DNA of 64,000 nucleotides, taken from positions 156,958,099 through 157,022,098 of the forward strand of contig NC_135502.1 of NCBI RefSeq assembly GCF_052857255.1. Direction: 5' to 3'. The DNA is from Amblyomma americanum. Its lineage: Eukaryota > Arthropoda > Arachnida > Ixodida > Ixodidae. Position numbers and translations under genes: made by a program. Below the pieces are notes generated by a model. The model ran no database searches. It saw nothing but the letters and a program-made list of their open reading frames with translations, and had not been told where the DNA came from. This document shows, piece by piece, positions 1-11,303 of this stretch; within the stretch, counting starts at the first letter, position 1; every line of letters begins with the position of its first letter.

Positions 1-312
1 CGTTTGAGACGTCTTCAGTTTTGCATCTCACTCTGCCAGCTAGCTTCAATTCGCAGTCGAACGGGTAGTGTACACCCTTTGTGAATAGTGACCATGATCT
101 TTTGCAACCATAAAAAGCAGTATAGTTGAGTTATGCGGCACAACGTTACTATGCGGTACAAATTTTCATCACCTTTCGTCCCAAATACTATGTAACTCGA
201 ATACATCAATACGCAAGGCATGTGCAGGCCTGCCGATTGAGTATATACTTGCCTGAATAGATTCCGAATAGTTTGCAGCTCTTCAAAAAATGTGGCTGTG
301 GTTTAGCTCTTG
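1..312. other. No recognisable gene
   Basis: Stop codons are dense on both strands. I see no domain, repeat structure or RNA-like fold that I can name in this stretch. Confidence 0.4.
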
Positions 313-540
313 TTAACCCCAGTTTAATTGTGAAAGGTTCGTTTCCTCTTCATGCTCTCTACGCAACGTCTCATTTCGCTGCTCTCGAAAACTAAAACCG
401 GCCTTTTCCGCAGTTGAAGAGTCACTCCGGGTAGTGGCACGACTTCTAGCCGCATCTTCGTTACGATACTTCTCGTCTTGTGCGGCGCGTTCTTCTGGAG
501 CCTCTTGAGCACGTTGTCTCTTCCTCGCTTCGTCTGTCAT
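313..540 (-). CDS. Small Arg/Glu-rich hypothetical protein
   Basis: This is a 75-codon reading frame if started at the Met whose complement is at 538-540 (MTDEARKRQRAQEAPEER...). The protein is rich in Arg, Glu and Ala and would form charged helix or coiled coil. It has no signal peptide or membrane segment. The repeated R-x-x-R-A-x-E-x-P-E-E-R-A pattern resembles, from memory, N-terminal repeats of arthropod multicopy and Helitron-associated proteins, so it may be a transposon fragment. An AT-dinucleotide run lies about 60-80 bases upstream of this start. I cannot assign a function and it may be a chance ORF. Confidence 0.3.
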   Translation of the reverse strand: MTDEARKRQRAQEAPEERAAQDEKYRNEDAARSRATTRSDSSTAEKAGFSFREQRNETLRREHEEETNLSQLNWG

Positions 541-595
541 TGTTGCGCCTCTTTCGCGCTCTCCATAACGACTACAATACACTGAGGCGAAGCGC

Positions 596-622
596 ATATA
601 TATATATACATATATATATATA
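596..622. repeat. (AT)n microsatellite
   Basis: A run of alternating A and T, interrupted once by C near 609. It could act as a TATA-like sequence for the antisense ORF below it, but nothing else supports that. Confidence 0.85.
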
Positions 623-922
623 CCCTCCGCGAAGCGACAGCTCTACTTCCTCTACCCCAGCGGAGGACATCTGGTGTAGCGAGCGGCGACGGCAGCGGCG
701 TCGACGGCGGCGCCATCTGTTGGAGCGCGGCTGCGGCATCGCTAGGCAACGGCGACTCAAGGTCGTTCGTCGGCCACGGCATATGGCATACGGCTAAGTT
801 CGCGACGAGCCGAAATGGCTCGCTGGCTGGCGTAGTAAAGATTTCTGAGGCGAGAGTCCAGTCAGCCGGCTGAGGAGCGGTAGGGTCGCAGCGCCACGAT
901 CACGCAGCGGAGGCAGACAGAA

Positions 923-939
923 CCCCCCCCCCCCCCCCC
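923..939 (+). repeat. Poly-C homopolymer (17 C)
   Basis: Seventeen consecutive cytosines. Homopolymer length is often misread, so the exact count is uncertain. Confidence 0.85.
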
Positions 940-1519
940 GTGCGCAGACCGTACAAAACGCGCGCCGCCGCCGCTACTCGCTCCCGGTCGTGGCTGCGGA
1001 TACTTCAACAAGAGGGCATCGGTGTGCCGTCAAGCTGTTTGCATTTATGTATCAAGCATTCATCTTGCAGCCAGCTATCAGACATGTATGTAACAAGTGC
1101 TACTGCATCTGAATGTTGCTGCCTAATGCGTGATACTTCTATGCATAATCTATGTTGTGGGGACATTTTCTTGACCTATATTTTCCCTTTCACCAGCGTT
1201 CAGTACAGAACATGTTGCAGTAGACTGAAAAAAATACTGAAAGTGACAACAATGCAATCCATAGCTCGACATGGTATCCAAGAGGCCGCATGTGAAGCAT
1301 TTCTCTCTGCATTGCTTGCAAGCTGATGCTACACGATTTGATTTGCCAGATGTGCGAAGTTCAACAGCAAAATGTGCTGGAGGCACTAGATGGTCCGCTT
1401 CACTTGGCTGGTATGGGCGATGTGACTCGCGAGGTTTCTTGGCCAAATACTTGACTTACAGCATCATGGACACAGATTCCGGCAAAGTCATTCATTTTGT
1501 CCAAGTGCAGATGGGAGAG

Positions 1520-1623
1520 GTGAGCGTGATATTTCTGTCTTGCCTCTTTGAATGTGGGAGCCGGCTGCCACTTTTGTACTTTTGTATAATTCTGGGATGC
1601 ATCACATCACATTTTCAGAGTAG
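1520..1623 (+). other. Candidate intron of the DGRCDSRG pseudogene
   Basis: A GAG/GTGAGC donor and an AG acceptor bound 104 bases. Removing them joins codons in phase 0 and links the Asp-motif block directly to the block carrying TTSRHPGIKKHM, as expected for the family. This is inference from reading frame and splice signals; no transcript is available. Confidence 0.5.
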
Positions 1624-2292
1624 GAAATTATTAACAAGCAATGCCGTGAAGAAATATGGGCTCTGAGATGCAAGGGTGTGACTGCTATATCACTAACAAC
1701 AAGCCGTCACCCGGGCATCAAGAAGCACATGCAAGTGCATGAACCATGTGTTAACCACAAGTTTTATGCGTGCATATTGCAAAGAGTAAGCGATCAGTGT
1801 AATGCATTGACAGCCTTTTGTACCTATGAGAATTGCATTTTGAGAATGAGAATGAACCTTCCTGTGAGAAATCGTTATTAACTAAACATGTAAAAATGTA
1901 CAACTTTTTCTGGTAACATGAACAGGGACCATAAGCATGCCAGCTGTCTCTCTTCTTATGTTGTATTGCATTTAGTTGTGGCCACAACTACTTGTTACAG
2001 CAGCTAACACCCCTGTCATGTAGGCATTTTTAAAAGCTATTGAGTGGAGAACCTTGAGACTCTCTATAGCTATTGAACCAGGAGGTTATGCCGTTACACA
2101 GCAAACTCAAGTTCGAGAGGTTACATCATCGCACACTACCGTTTTGTGCCACCGCCATTGCTGCCAATTTTGCAAGAATGCTGGCAATAAACAAACAAGT
2201 ATAACGTGAAAGGCGTAAAACAAAACGCTTATTTGGTACAGCTACACATCACTCTTGAAATGAAGGCTATTTACTTGGACAAGCTGTAGTAG

Positions 2293-2348
2293 CATTCATT
2301 TTCAAAAATTATGTAAAGCGCACTTAGGACAACCGACAAGGTAGACCA
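2293..2348 (-). repeat. PLE1 terminal repeat, 3' side
   Basis: On the minus strand this reads GGTCTACCTTGTCGG, then GTGCGCTTTACATAATTTTT. It pairs as an inverted repeat with 4053-4110 with few mismatches and marks the 3' end of the element. Confidence 0.7.
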
Positions 2349-2458
2349 AGCAACACAAGCGCTTACTCGCAACTGGGCGTTTATTCGAGAAACACACGAA
2401 AGGATGAACATTCACAAACAAAACAACAGCCATCGCGCAGGCGTAACAGGAAAAGTGC

Positions 2459-2932
2459 TCATGCAGGTGCGTCAAGATAAGAAAACTCTCTTTCATGCAA
2501 AACCACCATAGTGTCGGCAACACACGTGTGCTGATTCTTACGGATGTGATAGGCCTCTGAAATCTCTCTCGTTAGCTGATTAGGGTGTCGGAACAAGATT
2601 TTAGCTTAGTCAAGCAAGGGCTTGCCGCCGCTGCATTTCGAACAGTGCTTAGCGAGATTAGATAAAGGCGATTTATTCAATGACAAAAAATGCTCTTGCA
2701 AGCGCACATTAAAGGAGCGGCCCGTTTGACCGATATAGGTCCGGCCACAAGAAAAGGGAATGTGATACAGCACTCCTTCTAAACATCTGACGTAGCGGTT
2801 TCCGTGATTCACAGTGCACCGTTTTCTTTTATCACATACACCGCTGCTAGAGCGCGCAGCAACCTTCGCACAAACAGTACTACCTTTCTGAGGGGCAGAG
2901 AAGATAACATTAACACCATATCCGTTACCCAC
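2459..2932 (-). pseudogene. PLE1 GIY-YIG endonuclease domain
   Basis: The segment has a Cys-rich linker (KRCTVNHGNRYVRC), then GVLYHIPFSCGRTYIGQTGRSF and RLQEH, the GIY-YIG core found at the C-terminus of Penelope-like polyproteins. The same frame continues past a TAA at 2606-2608 into REISEAYHIRKNQ and VVLHERE, the usual C-terminal tail, ending at TGA 2459-2461. One nonsense codon therefore interrupts an otherwise readable domain. Confidence 0.8.
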
Positions 2933-3070
2933 GTTTTTTAGTTGATGAGAAAACCGATGAACATAAGGTAAGACTGCAATATTTTTCTTTTTCTCCTCAG
3001 AACCCTTAAGAAGTGACCTATTGAACTCTTTTACTTTTTAAGGACCTTGTTGGAAGCTAGAAAAAACACG

Positions 3071-4026
3071 TCATCTGGAAATACAGCCAATTTTACTCTG
3101 TTCACTTGCTCGCAGAAACTTTCCTTCATTTCGGGAGGGCACGACTTCAGCAAAGACGATCCTAGACAGGAGACAGCAATGCCGCACTTCACAATTTTTG
3201 AGTGACGATTTATAATTTAAGAGTGATTTATCAAACCCCTGATAATACCTCCAGCACACATGATCCTGCATGCAATGAAGTTTTGTGTCAAGGAACTGCA
3301 GGCTATCGTTTGTAGGAGTTTCAAAGGTGAACTGTAATCCACACCCATATTCTTTAAAAATCGTAATAATGTCCACCGCACTCCTTGTAAGTTCATGTCG
3401 GTCAACAAACACCAGATAATCATCGACATACCTGAAAATCTTTTTTGCAAGGCCACTCTGATTCTTTTCAATATAAGAGTCAACTCGAGACAGGAAGATA
3501 TCATTGAGGACGGGCGCTACTTTGGATCCGATACAAACACCTGTCTTTTGAATAAACAAATGCCCATTCCAGTCAACAAAAGTAGAAGGCAGATAAAACG
3601 ACAGCACTTCTAAAAACGAAGGAACGGAAATACCAAAGGCATTGACAAAGCATTGTTCATCATTATCCTCGGTAATGCAATCACTAACAAATTTCATCAG
3701 TCTGTCATGTGGCAGCGAGTAGAAGAGCTCCTTAACATCAATAATAAATGCAGACACTCCTTTAGGATTATGATTCTTAAGGTAGTCGACAACAGCCAAA
3801 GAATAGCCAAAGAATTTGGCGTCTGATATGGGTCCGCTAAGGTAAGACCTTTTAGGTGCTTTTGCAGGAAGCATGAAACGATATGTTGCCAAGTCGACCG
3901 CTCCGTGACAATAGCGCGGAAGGGTATGTCGCCCTTATGCGTTTTGGCCGAAAAGAAGACTTCGAGCTTTAGGCCTTCAGCCTTTTTAAGGCTACAGCGC
4001 AAATTCTCAAGGTTTAAACGCGACAA
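3071..4026 (-). pseudogene. PLE1 reverse transcriptase
   Basis: This is a Penelope-type RT that would copy element RNA into DNA. Visible blocks in order are FFSAKTHKGDIPFRAIV, FIIDVKELFYSLPHD, GVCIGSKVAPVLNDIFL and the catalytic RYVDDYL (YVDD encoded at 3419-3430). The reading frame changes near 3810-3840: the upstream part (4026-3840) ends in one frame and the main RT (3892-3071) continues in another. Both frames carry matching family sequence on their side of the shift. The catalytic Asp pair is intact, but the frameshift prevents a single product. Confidence 0.8.
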
Positions 4027-4052
4027 GAGTTTCAGAGCATTTTAATTGACCT

Positions 4053-4110
4053 TTGAAGGTCTCCTTTGTCTGTTGTCCGATGTGCGCTTTATATAATTTT
4101 TGAAACTGAA
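4053..4110 (+). repeat. PLE1 terminal repeat, 5' side, inverted copy
   Basis: On the plus strand this reads GGTCTCCTTTGTCTG, then GTGCGCTTTATATAATTTTT. It is the inverted partner of 2293-2348, so the element ends in outward-facing copies of the same sequence. Confidence 0.7.
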
Positions 4111-4888
4111 AAACCAACTAGCTCAGATGTCAGTTCTGCTTCAGTAGCATTCATGATGCATTTGTGAGGAAACTGGTGTTTGTTTTTTTTGTACTGCTTG
4201 CTGCAATGGTACTATGCTGCTGCGCTTTGTCATCTGACATGTCTTCTTGATCTGCAACCGAACTTGTATATTTTGAATTTGACTATGATAGTGCTTTCAT
4301 TTTATTCCCAAGCGTTGTGCTGCGAGCTCTGTGTCTGAGATTGCCCGCAACCACTGCTTGAAGGCCGTCAAAATATCACTAGAGTTCCTTGCCGTTTCGT
4401 TGAGCAGATAGATTATTCATGCGACGGCCATCGGATCCGCCCGTGTTTCCACGCTCTGTTGGCCTTTTAGTGTATAGACAATAGGTTTGAGAGTCTACAT
4501 TATGATCGTGTGATGAGTACAAAACAGTTCAATGCTATGCACAAAGTGCATCATCATATTAAAATTTATATAGGCATACACTGCACTGTGATGAAACATT
4601 TCACTCCAACCAATGTATTTAAACTTTTAACCTATTTGCTGCTCTCGAGGCGGTCATACTATAGGTGAATACACGGTTTTTCACCAGTAGATACTTGTTT
4701 GTGTCGGTGAAATTGGAACATGAAATATGTAGCACAGACAAAGACAGAAAGAATGCTGTGTCTGTGTGCTTTCTTTGCATCCTTGTCCCTTTGTACTGCG
4801 TATTTCATCTTCTGCATGCTTTGTCTGTATGCGACACATTTGTGAAGCACATATTTGTGCGTGAAAAAATAAATTGCGCCCTAACCAG
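4111..4888 (+). other. No coding signal; probable intron remnant
   Basis: This lies between PLE1 and the HLYWC block of the DGRCDSRG pseudogene. Short frames on both strands show no recognisable domain. It is best read as the distal part of the intron that received PLE1. Confidence 0.4.
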
Positions 4889-6589
4889 CATCTCAATTGC
4901 ATCGAGAAAGAAAAGGCTGGTTGCAGCGAACAAGAAGACAGGCTGCAGTAACCTTCGTCACTGGGTCCATCCAGTGGTCAACCACCTATATTGGTGCGTT
5001 CCAGTGAGTGCAGGGGATGGAAAACTTCTGGTGCCCATATGAAAAATTAAGCTTGCAAAATCATTCCTTAACGATTCGGCAATTTAAGGGCCTAGAAGTT
5101 TGCATTAGTAAAGCAAAACAAGGAGTATTTCTGCACTTGTTAATTAAAGAGATTAGCAGTAAAGCCCTCATGAGCCATGCTGGATTGGTATGCTAATTAG
5201 ATGTGCAAACTGAAAAAAAATGATCCTGAAGCTCAAAAGGGAGTGTTCTGCCATAGTCAGAGTGTCTTTTGTGATTAAGGTTGACTTGTCCCCTGACCAA
5301 TATCTGATTTTATTTGTAGAGGTCTGTGCAACTGAGGTTTTTTGAAATTGGGTCGCATGTGTCGCAAGGAAATAGCTCGCTTCACACCTATGCCACTTGT
5401 GCCCTTATTCCAAGGTGACTTGCTGTGAAAGCTAGCATTTTCACAAATATACTTTTGATGACAACTGCTATCTGATCTTGTGCATTGGTGTCATTACGAG
5501 ATAAAAATGTTGCTAGCACTAAATTGCATAACTGGGTGTTCGTGACTGTTTTTTCTGGGCATGCTGAACCATGTTGCCAACATACATTCTGGGCATGGTG
5601 ACATACCCAAGGGGCCTGCATAACAGCATGCCGAATAGAAAATGCCTCTCAACAGGGACAGTCATGTTCTGTGCCTGCTGTTGTATCCACTCAAAACTGA
5701 AAATTTTCAGTTGTGTGCTCGGCTGGTTACACTTGCATCCGAAAGGCTGCTTCTGAAAGACATTGAGAAACTTTCGGCATTCGTACAGACATGCAACCTC
5801 GAGTCTTGCCACAGCGTGTTGATCAAGTTCGACCTGAAGTCAGCGTCATTTTCAACTGACATTATGTGTACAAGGCACACCCTTCACAAGTGTCTGTTTT
5901 GCTTTTTATATTCAAGAATAAGCCTAACTGTTCTTTTGTACATTTCCTGTTAATATCTTGTTATATGATTAGGACTACGCTAGCCATACTCCATCACAAT
6001 GAAAGCACTAGCCTTGCTCAAGCAGTCACCAAAGATGGGGAGCGAAAATAGAAAAGGAAGGAACTGTGGGCCAGAAAAGGAGAAGTTGTGTGCCTAGTCA
6101 AGACTGCAACAACTTGTAGTGTGAAAATCAAGTTTAGATACACATTACGTAACACTGTTTTCTTTTGCAGGGTATGTTCCAGCACTCATGCAAGACGTTA
6201 TCGACCGTTGTATCTACTGCACTTCTTTTAGTCAGGCACGGAATGAGAGCAGCAGGAGCAGCAGCCACAACCCTTGAATGAGTGAACTTTGCACGCCACG
6301 GCACACAAAGCAGGAGCTCATTGGCGCACGCCAGTCACGCTTCGAAACGAGTGCAACTATTTATGGACTGGATCCCGCTTTCTCAACGAGCAGGACGTGC
6401 TCAAGTAGTTTTTAAGAAGTGACTTTTGTTGTCATGGCGGCACTGTTGTAAATCCACGCTGACACCTTTGGCTCTCCCAACTTCGGCACTGCTGCTGTTC
6501 CTGGGCAGCGTTGGCTATCCCTCTCACCCAAATGTAAGCCCTGCACATTGAAGGCTGGTGTGGCTGAATCAAATTCTGTACTCATCGCC

Positions 6590-6797
6590 TGCTGAGGAGT
6601 TACAGCATTTTAGTGCGAAAGCACTCATACGCTCACGAACATCGGCCAAGAATCTTGTCCACTTTGGTTTATGCTACGCCATGTTGAATTAAAGAAACAT
6701 TGCAGCGACTGAGACTTGAACCCGCGACAGTGCGTGGAGATCAACTTCGCTTGCCACTGCACAAGAGCACTATGCTATCACCGCAGCCGATCCCGCC
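6590..6797 (-). mobile_element. tRNA-derived SINE
   Basis: On the minus strand a tRNA-like head begins near 6797 with an A-box-like GATAGCATAGTGC. A good B box, GGTTCAAGTCTC, lies at 6711-6722, followed by a non-tRNA body toward 6590. The combination of pol III promoter boxes and a tRNA-unrelated tail is typical of SINEs. The body boundary is a guess. Confidence 0.5.
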
Positions 6798-9700
6798 AGA
6801 ACTGCAACGCAATTTTCACGCTGTGCTTTGCACATCGTCATCGTCATCAACTAATACTACTGTGAAACTATTATCGTCGCCAGACATGCCGACCACACAG
6901 CAGAGCAAAACCATGAGCCAGCCCTGCCAAACACAGGTTTTCGCATGTCTACTGGGTGTAACTAAGTTAAAACCGTACATCTTTTTTGTGATCCATCTAT
7001 CTCCTGACTCATCCCCAGTCCTGGACTTGGCAGCACTTGTCAGGCAACTAGCAACCTCAGCTGATCAGCCACCTAAAAACTGCAGTTTTCCTGCTGACAC
7101 CTTGGTCTATGGCGCCACTGTTAAACACCCACACTAATGACCAATATTTTCACAGGCGTTTTGGGGCGTGTTGATTGTGACAAGCCTCTGCGCGTCGGTG
7201 TCAAGCTCTACCCACCGGTGTTTTTCAATGCAAGCCTTGTTAACTATGCGCCCCTTGAAAGCTTTGCCCAGAGGTCCTTGACTCTTGGCACAGGAGGTTT
7301 GTTACGAAGGCGGACGAGGATGAAGACTGTTCGGTCCACTACCACCTCAGCTGTCATATTTTAACTGGTACTATTTCCAGTATGGGAAGACGGCCACGTC
7401 TTCAAGGCAGTACTTGTTTCTATGAAAAGGGTGCGGTTGTTCCGGCGCCAGCAGTTGTAAGGAGATGGCAGCAATCGGACGCCAGTGCAGAGAAGATGGC
7501 CATGGCTTCACATTGCACGCAGCTTCCAGAGCTTGGGATGAACGCCAAACCAGTGCAGTCTCATCAATCAGGATGACTAAACTATGGTGGATTGTTACGA
7601 GGTGGCCGACTGTCCCGAGGTGGCTGTCCCCATGACATGGTCGACGTGTACAGCGAGTGTTTCAAAATGAATGGTCATCACAAGTAACAAATGGTGAGGA
7701 TTCTGACAATGCTCTTCACGGCTTTTTATTATTTCTGAGATTAGCACTGATTTGCAGCTGATTCTGAACACTACAGATTTTTCACCTGGATATTTCCACA
7801 GAAGACCAGGCCGACATCCTTTTGCAGTCCTGTCCAATCGGCGACACATGATTGAAAGCCCTGTTCCCGCAGTGCGCAGTGCTGTGTGAACACCTTTATT
7901 ATCAAGGGCATCTCGACATGGTACTTGGAGAATGACCTTCTCGCTCACTTAAAACCTTAAGGTGTTCTATGTGCGGCGAGTAGTGCGTCACGTAGAGTCT
8001 CGAGAACTGGAATCAGTAGTGAAACATGCTAACTCTGTTGTGCTGACATTCACCCTACAACACTAAGCACTCACGAAATATTGACCTTTAGTACACAGAG
8101 GATGCGGTGACAGAGTTCACCGAAACTACTCGCCAATGTTTTAGGTGCTAATGGCTGAAACATGTGGCCAAATTTTGCACGAAGGATCAAAGCCAGACAC
8201 GTATTCTCCTGTGAGCAAAACGTTTTTTCGACCTGCCTCAGCAAAATATGTTCTTGTTCCGGACTGACCAGATCACAGCCAGATTTGGTGGCAGAGAAGA
8301 CTCTCCCATGCCTCATAAGTGACGTGCATGCTAACTACCATGGAGTGTGCCCTAACCTGCAATATTTGCCAACATCATTCTTTTTGCGTCTTTGTGATAA
8401 GTCCCAAATGTAGACGCTGTTATATTCAACTCGTTTATGCTATCGCACCCGCATTCGTAGACTTGATCGGGGTGCACAACCGTCTGCTTTCTCTCTCTCC
8501 GGCCACCTGTCTCCGGGCTTCCAATTCCCTTTCTTTGGGTTGCTGGTAGTGTTGCTGGCGAGGTCATTAACAACAGGGTGTGTAGTGCACTCTCTCAATG
8601 ACGTCATACATTGCATTTCCTTCCTGCTTTTAAAGGAGGCTGGTGGCCACTCATTTTTTTCTGCGTCGTTCTACTAAGTAGTCTTGGAGCTGCGCCGGCA
8701 TTTTTCTTCTTGATGCTATGACAAGAATTAGGGATGCAGGTGCTGAAGAGCGAATGTTTCACGCTTCGGCTGTTGTCATATGCCTAACTCTGTGGCCAGC
8801 CGTCGGTACTCCTTTTTTGTAAGATGAGCTGTGCTGGCCAACTCGTATGTGTCATGTTCAATTTGATGAGGTTGACCAGGATCCGTATTCCGAGCTTGTG
8901 TCGTAATAAAAAGCGTCATAATTTGCTGCAGCGGGCACACATGTTTGGTCACAATGCCGGAAGCAGATGGGGTGGTTTGGACGCAGCGAAAAGGGTCGAA
9001 GAATCCGGGCAAAACGCATAGCGTACAAAGGATAGCCAACGTGGCGGGGCACTATAAAGTGGAGCCTCTCGCTTCGAAGTGAACTCCTCGGTGTTACTGC
9101 GTTTTTCGGCACGTTAACTGGCAAATACCTGAGTGCAGCGCTTTCTCTTTGTCTTATCTTGCCTATAACAAATGACACAGATGATAATTTCGGACTGTTT
9201 TTATTTCATTGGATGATTCGGCAGCTCCTAGGCATAAAGAGCACTGCTTTGTTGCAGAAATTGATGTCTTCATCCAAACCGGATGGCGCCACTATCAGCG
9301 GAGTTTTCCCGTCTGCATACATTGAATGATTTAACATAAACCAAAATGTCCCGAATGTGCTTGCGTTTACTGCTTGAGAACGTGCATTTCTTTATTCTAG
9401 AATTCTCTGATAGCTGTTGAAGCATCCTGCATCAGGATCGGGTGTAACGTCTGATAGTGTTAAACAGTGTTAAATGGTTGATGTGCAAGGATGGTCAGTG
9501 TTCAGTGACGCGCTACAACACAGACGCGTTTTATATTCGACGGAAGGTTTTTCGGCGTCCCTTACGACTCTCGACAGCAGTGGCCTGGCTCTACATTGAG
9601 CTCTTGAGTTAGCTGGAAAGTTCGTTTTCAGCCATCGGCGTAAGCATGCGTGCGCTTCGTACCATGGCGAACCTATGAAAACTTCGCCTGCGAAGTGTCC

Positions 9701-10039
9701 CAACGCATATATGAAGAGAATCACAGAAATATTTTTTCGGCTTACCCTTTAATTTATTTGCTGCAGAAAAAACAAAAACCTAACAGCTGTATCTCGTGGT
9801 TCTTGCAGTGCTATCATAAAAGAGATGAACAATGTAAAGTGCCGTCCGCACAAATGTCCAAGCACAAGAGCAACTTATGTTTAGTGATGTAGTCGTCACG
9901 GCACCTTCATGGTTCAGCACGGCACTGAGCATGCATATTGCATGAGTGAGTGCATTTCACAAATTTTCCTCTCCATTCTCTTTTAATCTCAAGGTAAATG
10001 AAAACGCCGTGTTGTGGAAATAAGCTTCTTATTGAACCT
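6798..10039. other. Unrecognised region
   Basis: Several frames of 60-145 codons occur (for example 6700-7137 plus, 7595-7948 minus, 8071-8316 minus). None shows a domain, compositional signature or conserved motif that I recognise, and they overlap each other on both strands. A GC-richer stretch around 7140-7560 could hold old exons. I assign nothing. Confidence 0.35.
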
Positions 10040-10800
10040 TATGGAATAAGAACCTTATGAACCTCCGTCAAGACCCTTCCAACAGATTGGCATGGACCTG
10101 CTTGGATTTTCCAAAAGTCAACAAAGTGGAGTAACGTAGCGACCGACTACCTGACCCGCTACGCCGAGGCAAAAGCCCTACTGAACAGAACAGCATGAGA
10201 AGTCGCCAAATTTTTCGTGCAGTGCATTCTTCTGTGACGCGGCGCTCCAGAAGGTCCCATTATGGACAGAGGAAGGGCATTCATGGGAAGCTAACGCAAT
10301 CCATCCTGCTTTACAGCAAAACAAGCCACCAGAGGACATCTGCATACTATCCGCAAACAAAAGGACTTGCGCAACGTCTGAACAAAACCATCACTGACAT
10401 GCTCGCAATGGATTTAGATGCCGAGCACAAGATTTGACACGTCATCCTGCCTAACATCATCTTCACTTACAACACGGACGCCTTTTAAGCTCGCCTTTTA
10501 CCGAGGGCACCTTTCAAGCTCGTCCATGGCATGTAGGCTACGACCACGCTCGATGTCATGCTGTCACACGTTGTCGAAAAAGACAATGTCGACGGCGCCG
10601 CCTGCCTACTGCGCATGAAAGAAGCACGACGACTGCCGATCCTGCGTAGACAAACAGTACACCGACACCCTACTCGACAGTCTACGTTCACGCTATGCGT
10701 AATATGATCCGGGTGACCATGTATAGGTATGCATGCCATTCGCCATCGCAGACTGAGTTAAAAGCTTTTGTACAAGATCGTTCATCGTGTATGAGAGATT
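10040..10800 (+). pseudogene. E6: decayed Ty3/gypsy integrase and C-terminal tail
   Basis: Scrambled frames show the retroviral-type integrase core: PSRPFQQIGMDLLG at about 10060, a DRGR-like DNA segment near 10265, then YYPQTKGLAQRLNKTITDML at 10345-10405, which carries the block around the catalytic Glu. The Glu itself is replaced (GLAQRLN where GLTERLN is usual). Traces of the element's C-terminal tail follow to about 10800. This is an old, inactive 3' pol end and the outermost layer of the nest. Confidence 0.65.
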
Positions 10801-10869
10801 GACTACGAAATAGGTCCCTAGAGAGCAACATCGACTCAGCAACGCCATGCATGCCTAGAAATTTTACAC

Positions 10870-11303
10870 GTTGTGTGCTAAAGCTTTATTATGCATGCTA
10901 ATGGACACTGCGCTAGCAATTTCAGCGATTATTTTGGCACTTCGTGTTTATTTTTGCCCACAATTCTTTTTCGGTAAAGCATCAGATCGATGCTTTTTTA
11001 AGAGGGAGATAACGCTGCAACGCTTTCTATTCGTAATTTGTTCAATCTTCAAAGCTGCCAGCACGCGGAGTTATCGTGCTCTTTGTTATGCAAGACTTGA
11101 GCATATTCAGCTTAATTAATCGTGCCAGGTGGAGCCGATTGTAAGTTGTTTCCGACTGCTGTAATTACTTTGCAAGCTGTATCTCGAAAGTTCGTTGTCA
11201 GCTTTAAACTAAGCACAGCCGAGAGAACGGGTATTCTGTTCGACGACCGCCGATTACACTTGTTGGTATGCCGTCGCCTAGTCATGCAGTTCTTTGTTGG
11301 TGC
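10870..11303 (+). mobile_element. E6 3' LTR, left part (inferred)
   Basis: This sequence lies just after the E6 integrase tail and just before E1. Its right edge (...GTTCTTTGTTGGTGC) continues logically at 26867 (GCAGGTCTGCCCAGTAAACA), which looks like the poly(A)-proximal end of a gypsy LTR. The left boundary is not resolved; 10870 is approximate. Confidence 0.4.

Larger units (their letters stand above)
2293..4110 (-). mobile_element. Penelope-like element PLE1 (RT plus GIY-YIG endonuclease), degraded
   Basis: Read on the minus strand, a reverse transcriptase (4026 to 3071) is followed by a GIY-YIG nuclease domain (2932 to 2459), the order typical of Penelope-like elements. The element lies antisense within an intron of the DGRCDSRG pseudogene, between the blocks ending at 1785 and starting at 4889. 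Both edges carry inverted copies of a 55-58 base sequence (2293-2348 and 4053-4110), like the LTR-like, often inverted termini described for Penelope elements. The usual N-terminal region before the RT is missing, so the body is 5'-truncated. At least one frameshift and one nonsense codon make it inactive. Confidence 0.85.
1197..6277 (+). pseudogene. Broken multi-exon gene of a transposase-like metazoan family (DGRCDSRG motif)
   Basis: Exon-like blocks occur in order on the plus strand. Block 1197-1519 follows a pyrimidine-rich acceptor and carries GRCDSRGFLAKYLTYSIMD, which starts the family's Asp-rich catalytic-like domain. Block 1624-1785 reads ISLTTSRHPGIKKHM. Block about 4889-5060 has HPVVNHLYWCVPV. 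Block about 5590-5873 has LLKDIEKLSAFVQTCNLES. Block 5973-6048 has TLAILHHNES. Block 6171-6277 has YVPALMQDVID and ends in TGA. Splice signals fit at 1520/1623 (GT...AG, phase 0 on both sides), 1786 and 6170. From memory this order matches an uncharacterised, transposase-like family that is multicopy in ticks, cnidarians and amphioxus. Frame breaks near 1412, 5030 and 5640 and a stop at 6049 make this copy a pseudogene. Confidence 0.6.

Noticed and set aside
940..1326. Plus-strand frame of 128 codons starting at the poly-C tract
   Set aside because: It crosses a likely splice acceptor at 1196 and has no domain. Only its end overlaps the first supported block of the DGRCDSRG pseudogene.
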